Made by a program: the position numbers and the translations under genes. Below the pieces are notes generated by a model. It worked only from the letters and a program-made list of their open reading frames with translations. It made no database searches and had not been told where the DNA came from. Positions 9,552 through 19,202 of a DNA stretch of 64,000 nucleotides are shown here, piece by piece. How positions within the stretch are numbered: the stretch's first letter is position 1; each line of letters begins with the position of its first letter. The stretch is from JAZMZS01 sp045120955 (GTDB taxonomy: Bacteria > Bacillota > Clostridia > Oscillospirales > CAG-272), in contig JBGVFH010000048.1 in NCBI GenBank assembly GCA_045120955.1, positions 1 through 64,000 of the forward strand, in the 5' to 3' direction.

Positions 9552-10354
9552 CTTCTTTTCAAACAACGGTAAAATACATAGCGATAGTATTTGCTGTCTG
9601 TCTTGCGGTCGGTATCATAGGCGGGATACTCGGTGCACTCGGGATCGCTTGTGGTTTTTTTGGTGATGACGGAGTTCTCGACGGTATGAAAACCTATGAA
9701 ATATCAGAAAATATCACCGATATAAGGATCGAGATCAATGCAGCCGACCTTACCGTAAGCACCGCAGACGGATTTTCTCTTGAGAGCAATCTGAAATATC
9801 TGAGCGTAAAAGAAAATGATGGATGCCTTGTTATTACGGAGAAAAAGCGCTTTGGAATAAACTATGATGCTCCCGAGCTAAAGCTGTGCATACCCGAGGG
9901 GTTGGTTTTTGGAGAGGCAACGATAATAACAGGCGCAGGCAGAGTGAGCATTGATACTCTTTGCGCAGATAAGCTCAAAATGGAGCTTGGCGCAGGAGCG
10001 GTCAGAATTGACAGCCTCGGTGCGAATTCAAAGGCAAAGATCAACGGAGGCGCAGGCAGGCTGACTATCGGTGGAGGCAGTATGTGCGACCTTGATCTGG
10101 ATATGGGAGTCGGTGAGCTGAATTGCAAGAGTAAGCTGTGCGGCAGCTGTGAGCTTGACTACGGTGTCGGCTCTGCAAATCTCGTGCTTATCGGAACAAA
10201 AGAGGATTACCGCGTTGAGCTAAACAAGGGAATAGGCGATGCCGAGCTTGACGGGCAAAGTGTGGGAGACGGTATTGTTTACGGAGACGGCTCAAGCAAG
10301 GTCGAAATTGACGGCGGAATCGGGAAAATAAAGGTCAGCTTTGAAGAAAATTGA
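9548..10354 (+). CDS. DUF4097 (LiaG-like) membrane-anchored beta-solenoid protein
   Basis: The 268-residue product has one N-terminal membrane segment (YIAIVFAVCLAVGIIGGILGALGIACGFF) followed by a repetitive domain of short beta strands with Gly turns, for example GAGRVSIDTL, GAGAVRIDSL, GAGRLTIGGG, GVGELNCKS, GVGSANLVL, GIGDAELDG and GIGKIKVSF. This right-handed, solenoid-like pattern is typical of DUF4097/putative adhesin proteins such as LiaG. It overlaps the LiaF-like gene by four bases, mirroring the liaG-liaF pairing of Bacillus. The domain should face outside the cell; its ligand is unknown. Confidence 0.75.
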   Translation: MTSFQTTVKYIAIVFAVCLAVGIIGGILGALGIACGFFGDDGVLDGMKTYEISENITDIRIEINAADLTVSTADGFSLESNLKYLSVKENDGCLVITEKKRFGINYDAPELKLCIPEGLVFGEATIITGAGRVSIDTLCADKLKMELGAGAVRIDSLGANSKAKINGGAGRLTIGGGSMCDLDLDMGVGELNCKSKLCGSCELDYGVGSANLVLIGTKEDYRVELNKGIGDAELDGQSVGDGIVYGDGSSKVEIDGGIGKIKVSFEEN

Positions 10355-10387
10355 GGCGCAAAGCAGTCGTTTGAAAATCAGACAGCT

Positions 10388-10437
10388 CTCTTCCTGCATT
10401 TGTCAAAAATGCAGGAAGAGACTCTGTTTTTAACGCA
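10388..10437 (+). terminator. Intrinsic terminator after the LiaG-like gene
   Basis: A 12-bp perfect stem (CTCTTCCTGCAT with ATGCAGGAAGAG) followed by ACTCTG and TTTTT. Confidence 0.75.
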
Positions 10438-10480
10438 TTTTTATAAAATATAATTTATTTTGTAAAAAATAAAGTTTCTA

Positions 10481-10509
10481 TTGAAATAATGCGCTTTTTT
10501 TGGTACAAT
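10481..10509 (+). promoter_or_regulatory. Sigma-A promoter for the TVP38-miaB unit
   Basis: TTGAAA (10481-10486), 17-base spacer, TACAAT (10504-10509). Confidence 0.65.
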
Positions 10510-10582
10510 ATATAAAATAGTATATTTATGCTTTTGTGTACCGATACTTATGCTGTAACTCACAAATATCGGCGAGGAAATT

Positions 10583-11335
10583 ATGATAAACGGAAAAACT
10601 GACGTATCGAAAAGTGAAAAAATGCAAAAATCACTCAAGCTCTTTGCAGGATTGATAATTGCCGTTGGCTTGATCTTACTGACGGTATACTTTTTTCCGC
10701 AGATAATGCAGCTCAAGGACGAAGCGGTAAGAGAGAAGGTACGAGATTTTATCACTGACAAGGGCACTGTCGGCATTTTGCTCATGCTCGGAGTTCAGCT
10801 TTTGCAGGTGATACTTTCCGTAATACCCGGAGAGCCTGTGGAGATACTGTTCGGCTTTATCTACGGACCGTGGCTGGGTGCCTTGCTGTGTCTTTTTGCG
10901 ATGCTTCTCGGTTCTTTTGCGGTGTTTACCGCAACAAGGGCTCTCGGCAAAAACTTTATGGCAAAGGTAGAGCGAAGCGGAAAGTATGAAAAACTCAAAT
11001 TTTTAAAAGATCCGACAAAGCGCGACGCTTTGATATTTATTCTGTTTTTCTTGCCGGGAACACCTAAGGATACGCTTACCTATTTTGCGCCTTTTACGAA
11101 AATAGAGCCGGGTAAATTCTTGCTTATATCAACACTTGGCAGAATTCCTTCTGTCATTACATCCACATTTGCGGGTGAAAGTATATTTTCGGGTGATTAT
11201 ATCAGCTCGGTGATAATTTTCTGTATTACGGGTGCGGTCGGCATTGCAGGAATAACGGTGTACAACACTATTGTGAAAAAGCATAACAGGACAAGCACCG
11301 ACATAAAGGAAAATGATAATGAAACAAAATCTTGA
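10583..11335 (+). CDS. TVP38/TMEM64 family (VTT domain) membrane protein
   Basis: The 250-residue integral membrane protein has about six hydrophobic segments and the VTT/SNARE-assoc signature: the EPVEILFGFIYGPWLGALLCLFAMLLGS segment with its embedded Gly-rich re-entrant loop, and FFLPGTPKDTLTYFAPFTKI. Related DedA and VTT proteins act as lipid scramblases or flippases (for example of undecaprenyl phosphate in DedA relatives), but the substrate here cannot be told. The C-terminal tail is short and charged. A GAGGAAATT site precedes the start. Its 3' end overlaps the start of miaB by 17 bases. Confidence 0.85.
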   Translation: MINGKTDVSKSEKMQKSLKLFAGLIIAVGLILLTVYFFPQIMQLKDEAVREKVRDFITDKGTVGILLMLGVQLLQVILSVIPGEPVEILFGFIYGPWLGALLCLFAMLLGSFAVFTATRALGKNFMAKVERSGKYEKLKFLKDPTKRDALIFILFFLPGTPKDTLTYFAPFTKIEPGKFLLISTLGRIPSVITSTFAGESIFSGDYISSVIIFCITGAVGIAGITVYNTIVKKHNRTSTDIKENDNETKS

Positions 11336-12701
11336 TTATATAAAAAAGGTCAGAGAAATAATAGATGACAGGTTTCGTGCAGACGGGGTGAAGCGCCGTG
11401 TTTACGTTCTTACCTTCGGCTGCCAGCAAAACGAAGCCGACAGCGAAAAGCTGCTGGGAACGGCTATCTCGATGGGGTATGAAAAGTGTGACGACCCAAA
11501 GGATGCAAGCCTTATCCTTGTAAACACCTGTGCTATCCGTGAACACGCAGAGCTGAAGGCTCTTTCCGTTATCGGACAGTTCAAGCATATAAAGGACAAA
11601 AATCCCGAGCTTGTGATAGGCGTATGCGGCTGTATGACCGCACAACAGCACAGGGTCGATGAGCTAAAGCGCCGTTACCCTTATGTTTCTTTTACTATGG
11701 ACCCGTCAGAGATGAGCATGCTGCCCGAAATACTCTTTAGACATTTTACCGAAAAAAAGAGAGTATTTTTACTTGATGAGAGCAAGGACAATATCGGTGA
11801 GGGTATGCCCGTTTATCGTGACAGCAAGATAAAGGCGTGGCTCTCTATCATGTACGGCTGCAACAATTTTTGTACATACTGTATCGTTCCTTATGTAAGG
11901 GACAGAGAGCGCAGCCGCTCAAAGGATGCCGTTATAAAAGAGGCGAGGGAGCTTGTTAATTGCGGGATAAAGGAGATAACGCTCCTCGGTCAGAACGTAA
12001 ACTCCTACAAGGGCGAGTGCGATTTTGCAGATCTGCTTGAAGAGGTGGCAAGCATTGAAGGAGACTTTCTTGTTAGATTTATGACAAGTCATCCAAAGGA
12101 TGCGTCTGACAAGCTATTCGAGGTCATGAAGAGAAACCCAAGAGTAGCAAAGCAGTTTCATCTGCCGTTGCAATCTGGCTCGGATAAGATACTTGCCGCT
12201 ATGAATCGCCGCTATGACAGAGAAAAGTATATGTCTCTTGTAACAAAGCTGCGTGCTCTTATGCCGGATATCACAATAACGAGTGATATTATCGTTGGTT
12301 TTCCGGGTGAGACCGAACAGGATTTTGAGGACACTCTTGATATCATCAGACGGGCAAGGTTTGATATGATATTTTCGTTTATCTATTCAAGGCGAAAGGG
12401 CACTCCTGCCGCTGAGATGGAGGATCAGATACCGCGTGAGGTACAAAACGAGCGTTTTCAGCGCTTGCTCGACGTGCAAAACGAGATAGCGCTTGAAAAA
12501 AACGAGGCGCTTGTAGGCAAGGTGCTTCGTGTTTTGTCAGAGGGCGAGAGTAAAAATGACAGCGGAGTTTTCGTTGCGAGAACCGAAGGAAATAAGATAG
12601 TGCATTTCGTTGACCCCGACTCCGACAGCAAGGGAAAATTTGTATATGTGAAGATAACAAGAGCCGAGCCGTTTGCTTTGCACGGCGAGCTTGTAAAATA
12701 A
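11319..12701 (+). CDS. miaB: tRNA-2-methylthio-N6-dimethylallyladenosine synthase MiaB
   Basis: Radical SAM methylthiotransferase that modifies i6A37 of tRNA. The 460-residue product shows the UPF0004 domain (VLTFGCQQNEADSE, LVNTCAIREHAE, GVCGCMTAQ supplying three Fe-S cysteines), the radical SAM motif MYGCNNFCTYCIVPYVRDRERSR near residues 178-200, QLPLQSGS-like FHLPLQSGSDKIL, and a C-terminal TRAM domain. Two ATGs lie close together (11313, 11319); AAGGA at 11307-11310 gives proper spacing only to the second. ricA and mutS follow, the same order as ymcB-ymcA-mutS in Bacillus. Confidence 0.95.
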   Translation: MKQNLDYIKKVREIIDDRFRADGVKRRVYVLTFGCQQNEADSEKLLGTAISMGYEKCDDPKDASLILVNTCAIREHAELKALSVIGQFKHIKDKNPELVIGVCGCMTAQQHRVDELKRRYPYVSFTMDPSEMSMLPEILFRHFTEKKRVFLLDESKDNIGEGMPVYRDSKIKAWLSIMYGCNNFCTYCIVPYVRDRERSRSKDAVIKEARELVNCGIKEITLLGQNVNSYKGECDFADLLEEVASIEGDFLVRFMTSHPKDASDKLFEVMKRNPRVAKQFHLPLQSGSDKILAAMNRRYDREKYMSLVTKLRALMPDITITSDIIVGFPGETEQDFEDTLDIIRRARFDMIFSFIYSRRKGTPAAEMEDQIPREVQNERFQRLLDVQNEIALEKNEALVGKVLRVLSEGESKNDSGVFVARTEGNKIVHFVDPDSDSKGKFVYVKITRAEPFALHGELVK

Positions 12702-12753
12702 ATTAAAATATAAATAAATTAAAATATAAATTTCATAAAAGAGGAAAAAGAAA

Positions 12754-13200
12754 ATGAATGAAAAAATTATTGACGCTGCAAAGGCACTCGGAGAAATGAT
12801 CAAAAATGACGATATTGTTGTCAGATATGAAAAAGCAGGCGAAGCTTACAAGAACAGCTCCGAGCTTAACACCCTTATCACAGAGTATAACGTACAGAGA
12901 ACAGCACTCGGCGAGGAATACAAGAAGGATGAAAAGGATCAGGCTCTCATTGATTCTATCAATGCTCGTATCGCAAAGGTCTACAGCGATATAACCACAC
13001 ACCCCGTCTACACCGAATATGTAGAGGCACAGGAGGATATGAACGCACTCGTAAACGCCGTAAACCGTGAGATAACAAGGGCAATTTACGGTGAGCTTCC
13101 GGATGAGGGCTGCACACATGACTGCTCAAGCTGCGGCAGCTCATGCTCACACTCTCATACACACACGCACGACGATGACTGCGGTTGTGACTGCGAATAA
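12754..13200 (+). CDS. ricA: YlbF/YmcA family protein (RicA-like) with Cys/His-rich tail
   Basis: The 148-residue protein has an all-helical YlbF/YmcA domain (residues 1-115: IIDAAKALGEMIKNDDIVVRY, AYKNSSELNTLI, YTEYVEAQEDMNALVNAVNREI). In Bacillus, YmcA (RicA), YlbF (RicF) and YaaT (RicT) form a complex that affects RNase Y activity, sporulation and competence and binds Fe-S clusters. Position between miaB and mutS matches ymcA. The last 30 residues contain eight Cys and four His (CTHDCSSCGSSC, SHTHTHDDDCGCDCE), an obvious metal-binding tail. GAGGAAAAAG precedes the ATG. Assignment as RicA rather than RicF rests on synteny. Confidence 0.8.
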   Translation: MNEKIIDAAKALGEMIKNDDIVVRYEKAGEAYKNSSELNTLITEYNVQRTALGEEYKKDEKDQALIDSINARIAKVYSDITTHPVYTEYVEAQEDMNALVNAVNREITRAIYGELPDEGCTHDCSSCGSSCSHSHTHTHDDDCGCDCE

Positions 13201-13220
13201 TTAAATCAAACACGCTTTCT

Positions 13221-13245
13221 GCCATGCATCTTTTCGGTGCATGGC
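13221..13245. other. Hairpin in the ricA-mutS gap
   Basis: Perfect 8-bp inverted repeat GCCATGCA/TGCATGGC with a 9-base loop and no T run, so probably not a terminator. It could be a processing or attenuation element between ricA and mutS. Confidence 0.5.
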
Positions 13246-13294
13246 TCGATTGCTCATAAACGGTAATTCATTTGAATTTGAAAGGACGGTATAA

Positions 13295-15907
13295 ATGGCA
13301 CTTTCTCCAATGATGCAGCAATATTTTGAAATAAAAGAAAAATACAAGGACTATATTCTCATGTACCGCCTTGGAGATTTCTATGAGATGTTTTTTGATG
13401 ATGCGCTTACTGCATCAAAGGAGCTTGAGCTGACTCTTACGGGGCGTGATTGCGGCGAGGAGGAGCGAGCGCCTATGTGCGGCGTGCCTTTTCACAAGTC
13501 GGATGTCTACATCGGCCGTCTTGTGGAAAAGGGCTTTAAGGTCGCATTGTGTGAGCAGATGGAGGATCCTGCAACCGCAAAAGGTCTTGTCAAAAGAGAG
13601 GTCGTAAGAGTAATCACTCCGGGAACCATTATTGAAAACACGTTGCTCAGCGACAATAAAAACAACTATCTCGGTGCTGTTTTTGCAGAGAACATAAAAA
13701 AGATCGGTGTTGCGTTTGTCGATATCACCACGGGCAGAGTGTGTGCGACCGAGTATGACGGCGAGGATTCGGTAACAAAGCTGATAAACGAGCTTGGCAC
13801 CTATGCTCCGTCCGAGCTGTTAGTCAGCTGTGAGCGTGAGCAGCTGCCTGAGATCGAGCGATACATAAACGAAAAAGCCAATGCGATGCTCTCCTTTGGC
13901 GAGGCAAAGCGGTTTGACGCGGCACTGGCAAAGGGATATTCGGTAGAATGCTTTGGTACGGACAAGGCAGAGAAGCTGTGTGATTACAGCTGTGCTCTCT
14001 GTGCTGTCGGGGCGCTCTTTTCATACATTATCGAGACGCAGAAGACCGAGCTTTCATACATAAAGGAGCTGGATTTCTACACGGACGGAAAGTATGTTGA
14101 GCTTGACTTTAACACCAGACGCAATCTTGAGCTTGCGGAATCGATGCGCACAAAGGATAAGAAAGGCTCGCTTCTCGCCGTTATAGACAGGACCTGTACC
14201 GCAATGGGTGCAAGACTGCTCAGATATTATCTTTTGCATCCGTTGCTCGATGTATCCGAGATAAGGATGCGACAGGCGGCGGTTACGGATTTTTACGAGG
14301 ATTTCATGGTAAGGGAAGAGGCACGTGCGTTGCTTTGCTCGGTGCTTGACCTTGAACGCTTGATGGCGAAGGTAGCATACGGTTCGGCAAACGCAAGGGA
14401 CCTTCTCGGTATTTATTCGAGTATAAAGATCATTCCCGAGCTCAAAGCATTGTTATCTTCTCTTAAAAGCAATGAGATAGTCTCTCTTGTAAACGAGCTT
14501 GACGACCTTTCGGACATTGCATCGCTGATATTTGATTCTATCAGCGAAAAAGCTCCGAATACCCTTCGAGAAGGCGGTATTATTAAGGACGGCTTTAATG
14601 CTGATATAGACTATCTGCGCTCTGTAAGAGACAACGGAAGGGAATGGATAGCAGAGATAGAACAAAAGGAAAAGGAAGCTACGGGAATAAAGACCCTGCG
14701 TGTTGCTTATAACAAGGTTTTTGGTTATTTTATCGAGGTGACAAAGTCGCTTGTTGACATGGTACCCGAGAGATATATCCGAAAGCAGACACTCACAAAC
14801 TGCGAGAGATATATCACAGAAGAGCTGAAGGACATGGAGTCTACCATCCTCGGTGCAAATGATAAGCTGAACGGTCTTGAATACAGCATTTTTCAAGAGA
14901 TACGGGAAAAAATATTCGAGAATACGGAGAGAATATTTGCAAGTGCAAATGCGCTGTCGAAGATCGACGTGTATATTTCTCTTGCCGACGTTGCAAAGAG
15001 AAACAATTATGTAATGCCTGACATTGACAACTCGGATATACTCGATATCAAGGGCGGACGCCACCCTGTAGTAGAGAAGTTTGTCTCTGACAGCTATTTT
15101 GTGCCCAACGATACGTACCTTGACACAAAGCATGACCGCCTTATGCTGATAACAGGACCGAATATGGCAGGTAAATCCACCTACATGAGACAGGCTGCCA
15201 TTATTACGCTGATGGCGCAGATAGGCTCTTATGTTCCTGCATCCGAGGCGCATATCGGTATTTGTGATAAAATTTTTACAAGAGTGGGCGCATCGGATGA
15301 TCTTGCGAGCGGTCAATCCACCTTTATGCTTGAAATGAATGAGGTTGCATATATTCTCAAAAATGCAACAAGACGTTCGCTCATAATATACGACGAGATC
15401 GGAAGAGGAACGTCTACATACGACGGCATGAGCATTGCAAGAGCAGTTGCGGAATACACTCATTCCGACAAGATAGGCGCCAAAACTCTTTTTGCTACTC
15501 ATTATCACGAGCTAACCGTTCTTGAGGACGAGTTTGACGGAATAGTAAACTACAATATAGCGGCAAAGAAGCGTGACGACAGTATCACATTCCTGCGAAA
15601 GATAGTAAAAGGCTCAACGGACGACAGCTATGGAATAGAGGTCGCAAAGCTTGCGGGTATACCCTCTGCCGTTATAAAAAGGGCAAAGCAGATACTCGCA
15701 TCTATTGAGTCGGGTTCCGCAGACCAAAAGGCCTCAATGAAAAAACAAAAGGACATCGGCGAGGACACCTTTAATATGCTTGACCAAATGCAAAACAGCA
15801 TAAACGAAGAGATAGCGGACAGGCTTCGTTCGCTTGATATAAACACTATTACGCCTATCGAGGCGATAGGTATACTTTACGAACTGAAAAAGACTCTCGG
15901 TCAGTAA
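13295..15907 (+). CDS. mutS: DNA mismatch repair ATPase MutS
   Basis: Recognises mismatches and small loops and signals to MutL. The 870-residue length is standard. The mismatch-reading motif GDFYEMF is near residues 27-33; connector, lever and clamp domains follow. The ABC-type ATPase has Walker A GPNMAGKSTYMRQ near 620, signature GQSTFMLEMNE, Walker B IIYDEIGRGTST, and FATHYHELTVLE. The C-terminal tail (KKTLGQ) resembles the usual tetramerisation end. The start follows AAGGACGGT. mutL begins 25 bases downstream. Confidence 0.98.
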   Translation: MALSPMMQQYFEIKEKYKDYILMYRLGDFYEMFFDDALTASKELELTLTGRDCGEEERAPMCGVPFHKSDVYIGRLVEKGFKVALCEQMEDPATAKGLVKREVVRVITPGTIIENTLLSDNKNNYLGAVFAENIKKIGVAFVDITTGRVCATEYDGEDSVTKLINELGTYAPSELLVSCEREQLPEIERYINEKANAMLSFGEAKRFDAALAKGYSVECFGTDKAEKLCDYSCALCAVGALFSYIIETQKTELSYIKELDFYTDGKYVELDFNTRRNLELAESMRTKDKKGSLLAVIDRTCTAMGARLLRYYLLHPLLDVSEIRMRQAAVTDFYEDFMVREEARALLCSVLDLERLMAKVAYGSANARDLLGIYSSIKIIPELKALLSSLKSNEIVSLVNELDDLSDIASLIFDSISEKAPNTLREGGIIKDGFNADIDYLRSVRDNGREWIAEIEQKEKEATGIKTLRVAYNKVFGYFIEVTKSLVDMVPERYIRKQTLTNCERYITEELKDMESTILGANDKLNGLEYSIFQEIREKIFENTERIFASANALSKIDVYISLADVAKRNNYVMPDIDNSDILDIKGGRHPVVEKFVSDSYFVPNDTYLDTKHDRLMLITGPNMAGKSTYMRQAAIITLMAQIGSYVPASEAHIGICDKIFTRVGASDDLASGQSTFMLEMNEVAYILKNATRRSLIIYDEIGRGTSTYDGMSIARAVAEYTHSDKIGAKTLFATHYHELTVLEDEFDGIVNYNIAAKKRDDSITFLRKIVKGSTDDSYGIEVAKLAGIPSAVIKRAKQILASIESGSADQKASMKKQKDIGEDTFNMLDQMQNSINEEIADRLRSLDINTITPIEAIGILYELKKTLGQ

Positions 15908-15931
15908 ATTTCCGATAAACGGAGGAGCTAT

Positions 15932-18019
15932 ATGGGAAAAATAAATCAGCTCAGCTTTGCTGTAGCAAATCTCATTGCAGCAGGCGAGGTCGTAGACAGA
16001 CCTGCGTCTGTTGTAAAGGAGCTGCTCGAAAATTCAATAGATGCCGGTGCTGACAATATCACTGTGGAAATTAACCGAGGCGGAGTATCTCTCATTCGTG
16101 TATGTGACAACGGCTGCGGAATGTCAAAGGAGGATCTTCCGCTGTCTGTCAAGCGTCACGCGACGAGTAAAATTTCGGGTGCGGAGGACCTTGACAGTAT
16201 AATGACACTCGGATTCAGAGGAGAGGCTTTGGCAGCAATATCTGCTGTGTCTGATGTAAAGATACTCTCGAAAACACATGACTCGGAATACGGGCATTTG
16301 CTTACCTCCTGTGCGGGAGGCGAGATAGAAGTGTGCGAGGTCGGGTGTGCAGACGGGACTACGGTAATAGTAGAAAACATTTTCGCAAATGTACCCGCAC
16401 GCAGAAAATTTTTGAAAAAGGATGTTACCGAAGCTATCGCTGTTTCTGCCGTGGTCGAAAAAATCGCACTTTCACAGCCGAATATTTCTTTTACATACAT
16501 AATCGACGGACAAAGAAAGTTTATGACGGCGGGGGACGGCAAGATAAAAAATACAGTCTATGCCGTGCTCGGGCGTGATTTTGCCGCAAGGCTTGTTGAA
16601 GTGAATTGCGAATATGACGGGATAAAGATATATGGCTTTGTCGGCAGAAGCGATAACTGCCGTGCAAACCGTAATATGCAGAATTTCTTTATAAACGGAA
16701 GATACGTAAAGAGCAAGACTGCAACTGCGGCAATAGAACAGGCGTATCTGTCGTATATACCCGAGGGCAAATTTCCCGTATGCGTTCTTTTTATTGACGT
16801 TTCTCCCGCTGCCGTGGATGTAAACGTACATCCCGCAAAGTTAGAGGTCAAATTTTCAAACGAGAAACCGGTATTTGAGTCTGTATATTACTCGGTGAGA
16901 AGCGCAATAGAGGGTTATACCTCAAAGAGCGAATTTGAACTTCCTCAGCAGAAAAAAACAGCGGAGGGTAAAAAGTACGAGACCTTCTCTTACAAAGGGC
17001 AAAGTGACTTTTCATACATACAAGCGGGCAACGCAACTCTCAGATCTGCGACCAACGCCTTTGCTCCTCTAAACGAAAGAAAAGGTGAGGGGGAGAGGAC
17101 CACTCTGCTTGATTATCAGGGCTCGTTCAGACTTAAGAACACAGACGGCAATGCGATAGGCTTTCATACTTCGAGCAAGGTGTCGGACGGCGAGAATGTA
17201 AAGAGCACGGCGCAGAGCCTTGGTAATGAAAGCAACAATGCGGCAATCAACAGCGCTGAACAGGCAAAAGAAAATGCGAGGGATATAACACCACGGACGG
17301 ACACGTTATATACGGCGGCGGATACCGCACAAAGCACAGCTTTTGAGCTTTACGGCAGGGAAGATACACGCTCGGACCCTTCGGCGGATGTTTATTGTGA
17401 AGATGCGGCGGAGCATGAGCCGCATCACATCGAGCCCTACCGCATAATCGGAGTCTGCTTTAACACATACATACTTGCAGAGCAATCCGAAAAGCTGCTG
17501 CTTATTGACAAGCACGCAGCGCATGAGCGGATAATTTTTGAACAACTAAAGCAAAATCTGAAAAAGCTCACACACGCATCACAAATGCTTCTTTTGCCCA
17601 TAGAGCTTAAGCTCTCGCATGAGGAGTATTCTGCGGCGGAAGAGTACAACGGCGAGATAAATGACACAGGATTTAGCTTTACACTCGATGAAAAAAGCTT
17701 GACGGCGCAGGTGCAGTCTATCCCCGATATGCTCACGGTATCAGAGGCGCAGGATCTGTTTTTGACTGTCCTTGACAATCTTGCATTTGACAGAGCAGGT
17801 GCGGTCATGACACGGGATGCGCTGTACGAAAAGGCATTGTATCAATCATCGTGCAAAGCTGCAGTAAAGGGCGGCAGACCTGACAGTGATGAAAATATAA
17901 GATGGATATGTGACACGCTTATGTCGATACCGGATATCAAGGTTTGCCCTCACGGCAGACCCGTTATAACAGAGCTTGATAAAAGATATATTGACAGACA
18001 GTTTGAACGAATAAAATAA
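15932..18019 (+). CDS. mutL: DNA mismatch repair protein MutL (endonuclease type)
   Basis: The 695-residue GHKL ATPase and nicking endonuclease cuts the daughter strand after MutS activation. N-terminal motifs are IAAGEVVDRPASVVKELLENSIDAGA, DNGCGM, RHATSKI and GFRGEALAAIS. A variable linker covers about 330-500. The C-terminal domain has DKHAAHERIIFE near 525, matching the D-x-H-A-x2-E-x4-E metal-binding endonuclease motif, then SCKAAVKGG and CPHGRPVI. This indicates methyl-independent repair, as expected without MutH. GGAGGAG precedes the start. Just after the stop, the 12-base CGAATAAAATAA segment is tandemly repeated. Confidence 0.97.
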   Translation: MGKINQLSFAVANLIAAGEVVDRPASVVKELLENSIDAGADNITVEINRGGVSLIRVCDNGCGMSKEDLPLSVKRHATSKISGAEDLDSIMTLGFRGEALAAISAVSDVKILSKTHDSEYGHLLTSCAGGEIEVCEVGCADGTTVIVENIFANVPARRKFLKKDVTEAIAVSAVVEKIALSQPNISFTYIIDGQRKFMTAGDGKIKNTVYAVLGRDFAARLVEVNCEYDGIKIYGFVGRSDNCRANRNMQNFFINGRYVKSKTATAAIEQAYLSYIPEGKFPVCVLFIDVSPAAVDVNVHPAKLEVKFSNEKPVFESVYYSVRSAIEGYTSKSEFELPQQKKTAEGKKYETFSYKGQSDFSYIQAGNATLRSATNAFAPLNERKGEGERTTLLDYQGSFRLKNTDGNAIGFHTSSKVSDGENVKSTAQSLGNESNNAAINSAEQAKENARDITPRTDTLYTAADTAQSTAFELYGREDTRSDPSADVYCEDAAEHEPHHIEPYRIIGVCFNTYILAEQSEKLLLIDKHAAHERIIFEQLKQNLKKLTHASQMLLLPIELKLSHEEYSAAEEYNGEINDTGFSFTLDEKSLTAQVQSIPDMLTVSEAQDLFLTVLDNLAFDRAGAVMTRDALYEKALYQSSCKAAVKGGRPDSDENIRWICDTLMSIPDIKVCPHGRPVITELDKRYIDRQFERIK

Positions 18020-18059
18020 GCGAATAAAATAAAACGATATATAAGGTTGAGAAAACGAA

Positions 18060-19196
18060 ATGTTTGAATTAAAAAAGAAAGAGAAAAGAGCGCGCAGGGG
18101 CGTGCTTCATACGGTTCACGGAGATATTCAGACTCCTGTGTTTATGAATGTCGGGACAAGCGCCGCAATAAAGGGCGGTATTTCTTCACAAGATCTGAGA
18201 GAGATAAACTGTCAAGTGGAGCTGTCAAACACATATCATTTGCATATCAGACCGGGTGACGAACTGATATACCGCATGGGGGGGCTTCACAAGTTTATGA
18301 ATTGGAGCGGACCTATTCTGACAGACAGCGGCGGATTTCAGGTCTTCTCTCTTGCAAAGCTGAGAAAGATAACAGAGGAAGGTGTACGTTTTCAGTCTCA
18401 TATGGATGGCGCAAGGATATTTATGGGTCCTGAAGAATCAATGCAGATACAGTCGCACCTCGGCTCAACTATTGCTATGGCGTTTGACGAATGTGTTGAA
18501 AATCCTGCAACCTATAAATATGTAAAAGCGTCGAGTGAGCGAACGATAAGATGGCTTGAGCGCTGTAAAAAAGAGATGGAAAGACTCAATTCACTCGAAA
18601 CTACGATAAACCGCAATCAGCTTCTCTTCGGTATAAACCAAGGCGGAACATATGAGGATCTTCGTGTTGAAAATATGCAGGCGATAGCGGAATTTGATCT
18701 GCCGGGATATGCGATAGGCGGTCTTGCAGTCGGCGAAGAGACGGAGACGATGTATAACATCATTGATGCGGTCGAGCCGCATATGCCGACAGAAAAGCCG
18801 AGATATTTGATGGGAGTCGGAACACCCGTCAATATACTTGAGGCTGTATGGAGAGGCGTTGATTTCTTTGACTGTGTAATGCCGTCGAGAAATGCCCGTC
18901 ACGGTAATCTTTTTACGTGGCACGGCAAGATGAACATAAATAACGAAAGATATTTCGATGACGCAAAGCCTATTGATGAAAACTGCAACTGCCCTGCGTG
19001 CCGCCTGTATTCAAGAGCATATATCAGACACCTTTTTAAGGCAAGAGAAGCGCTCGGAATGAGGCTGTGTGTGCTTCATAATCTCTATTTCTATAACGAG
19101 CTTATGTCTAAGATAAGAGAGGCACTTGACGAGGGAAGATACGAGGAGTTTTACAACAAGTACAGGCTGATACTGAACGAGCGCAGCGAGGATTGA
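18060..19196 (+). CDS. tgt: Queuine tRNA-guanine transglycosylase (preQ1-dependent, bacterial type)
   Basis: Exchanges guanine-34 of tRNAs with GUN anticodons for preQ1 in queuosine synthesis. The 378-residue length is normal. The substrate-binding segment LTDSGGFQVFSL, GGLAVGE, MGVGTPVNILEAVWRGVDFFDCVMPSRNARHG (with the nucleophile Asp) and the zinc site CNCPACRLYSRAYIRHL are all present. It lies 41 bases after mutL. No other queuosine genes are in the window. Confidence 0.97.
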   Translation: MFELKKKEKRARRGVLHTVHGDIQTPVFMNVGTSAAIKGGISSQDLREINCQVELSNTYHLHIRPGDELIYRMGGLHKFMNWSGPILTDSGGFQVFSLAKLRKITEEGVRFQSHMDGARIFMGPEESMQIQSHLGSTIAMAFDECVENPATYKYVKASSERTIRWLERCKKEMERLNSLETTINRNQLLFGINQGGTYEDLRVENMQAIAEFDLPGYAIGGLAVGEETETMYNIIDAVEPHMPTEKPRYLMGVGTPVNILEAVWRGVDFFDCVMPSRNARHGNLFTWHGKMNINNERYFDDAKPIDENCNCPACRLYSRAYIRHLFKAREALGMRLCVLHNLYFYNELMSKIREALDEGRYEEFYNKYRLILNERSED

Positions 19197-19202
19197 CAAA
19201 AG

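Noticed and set aside
12699..12731. Tandem AAATTAAAATATAAAT-like repeat before ricA
   Set aside because: Two imperfect units in an AT-rich spacer; likely simple slippage, no sign of function.
14453..15508. A 351-codon open frame antisense to mutS
   Set aside because: Cys/His/Leu-rich shadow of a highly conserved gene; no ribosome site and no family pattern.
18008..18034. Tandem CGAATAAAATAA at the end of mutL
   Set aside because: Two short copies spanning the stop codon, best explained by replication slippage.
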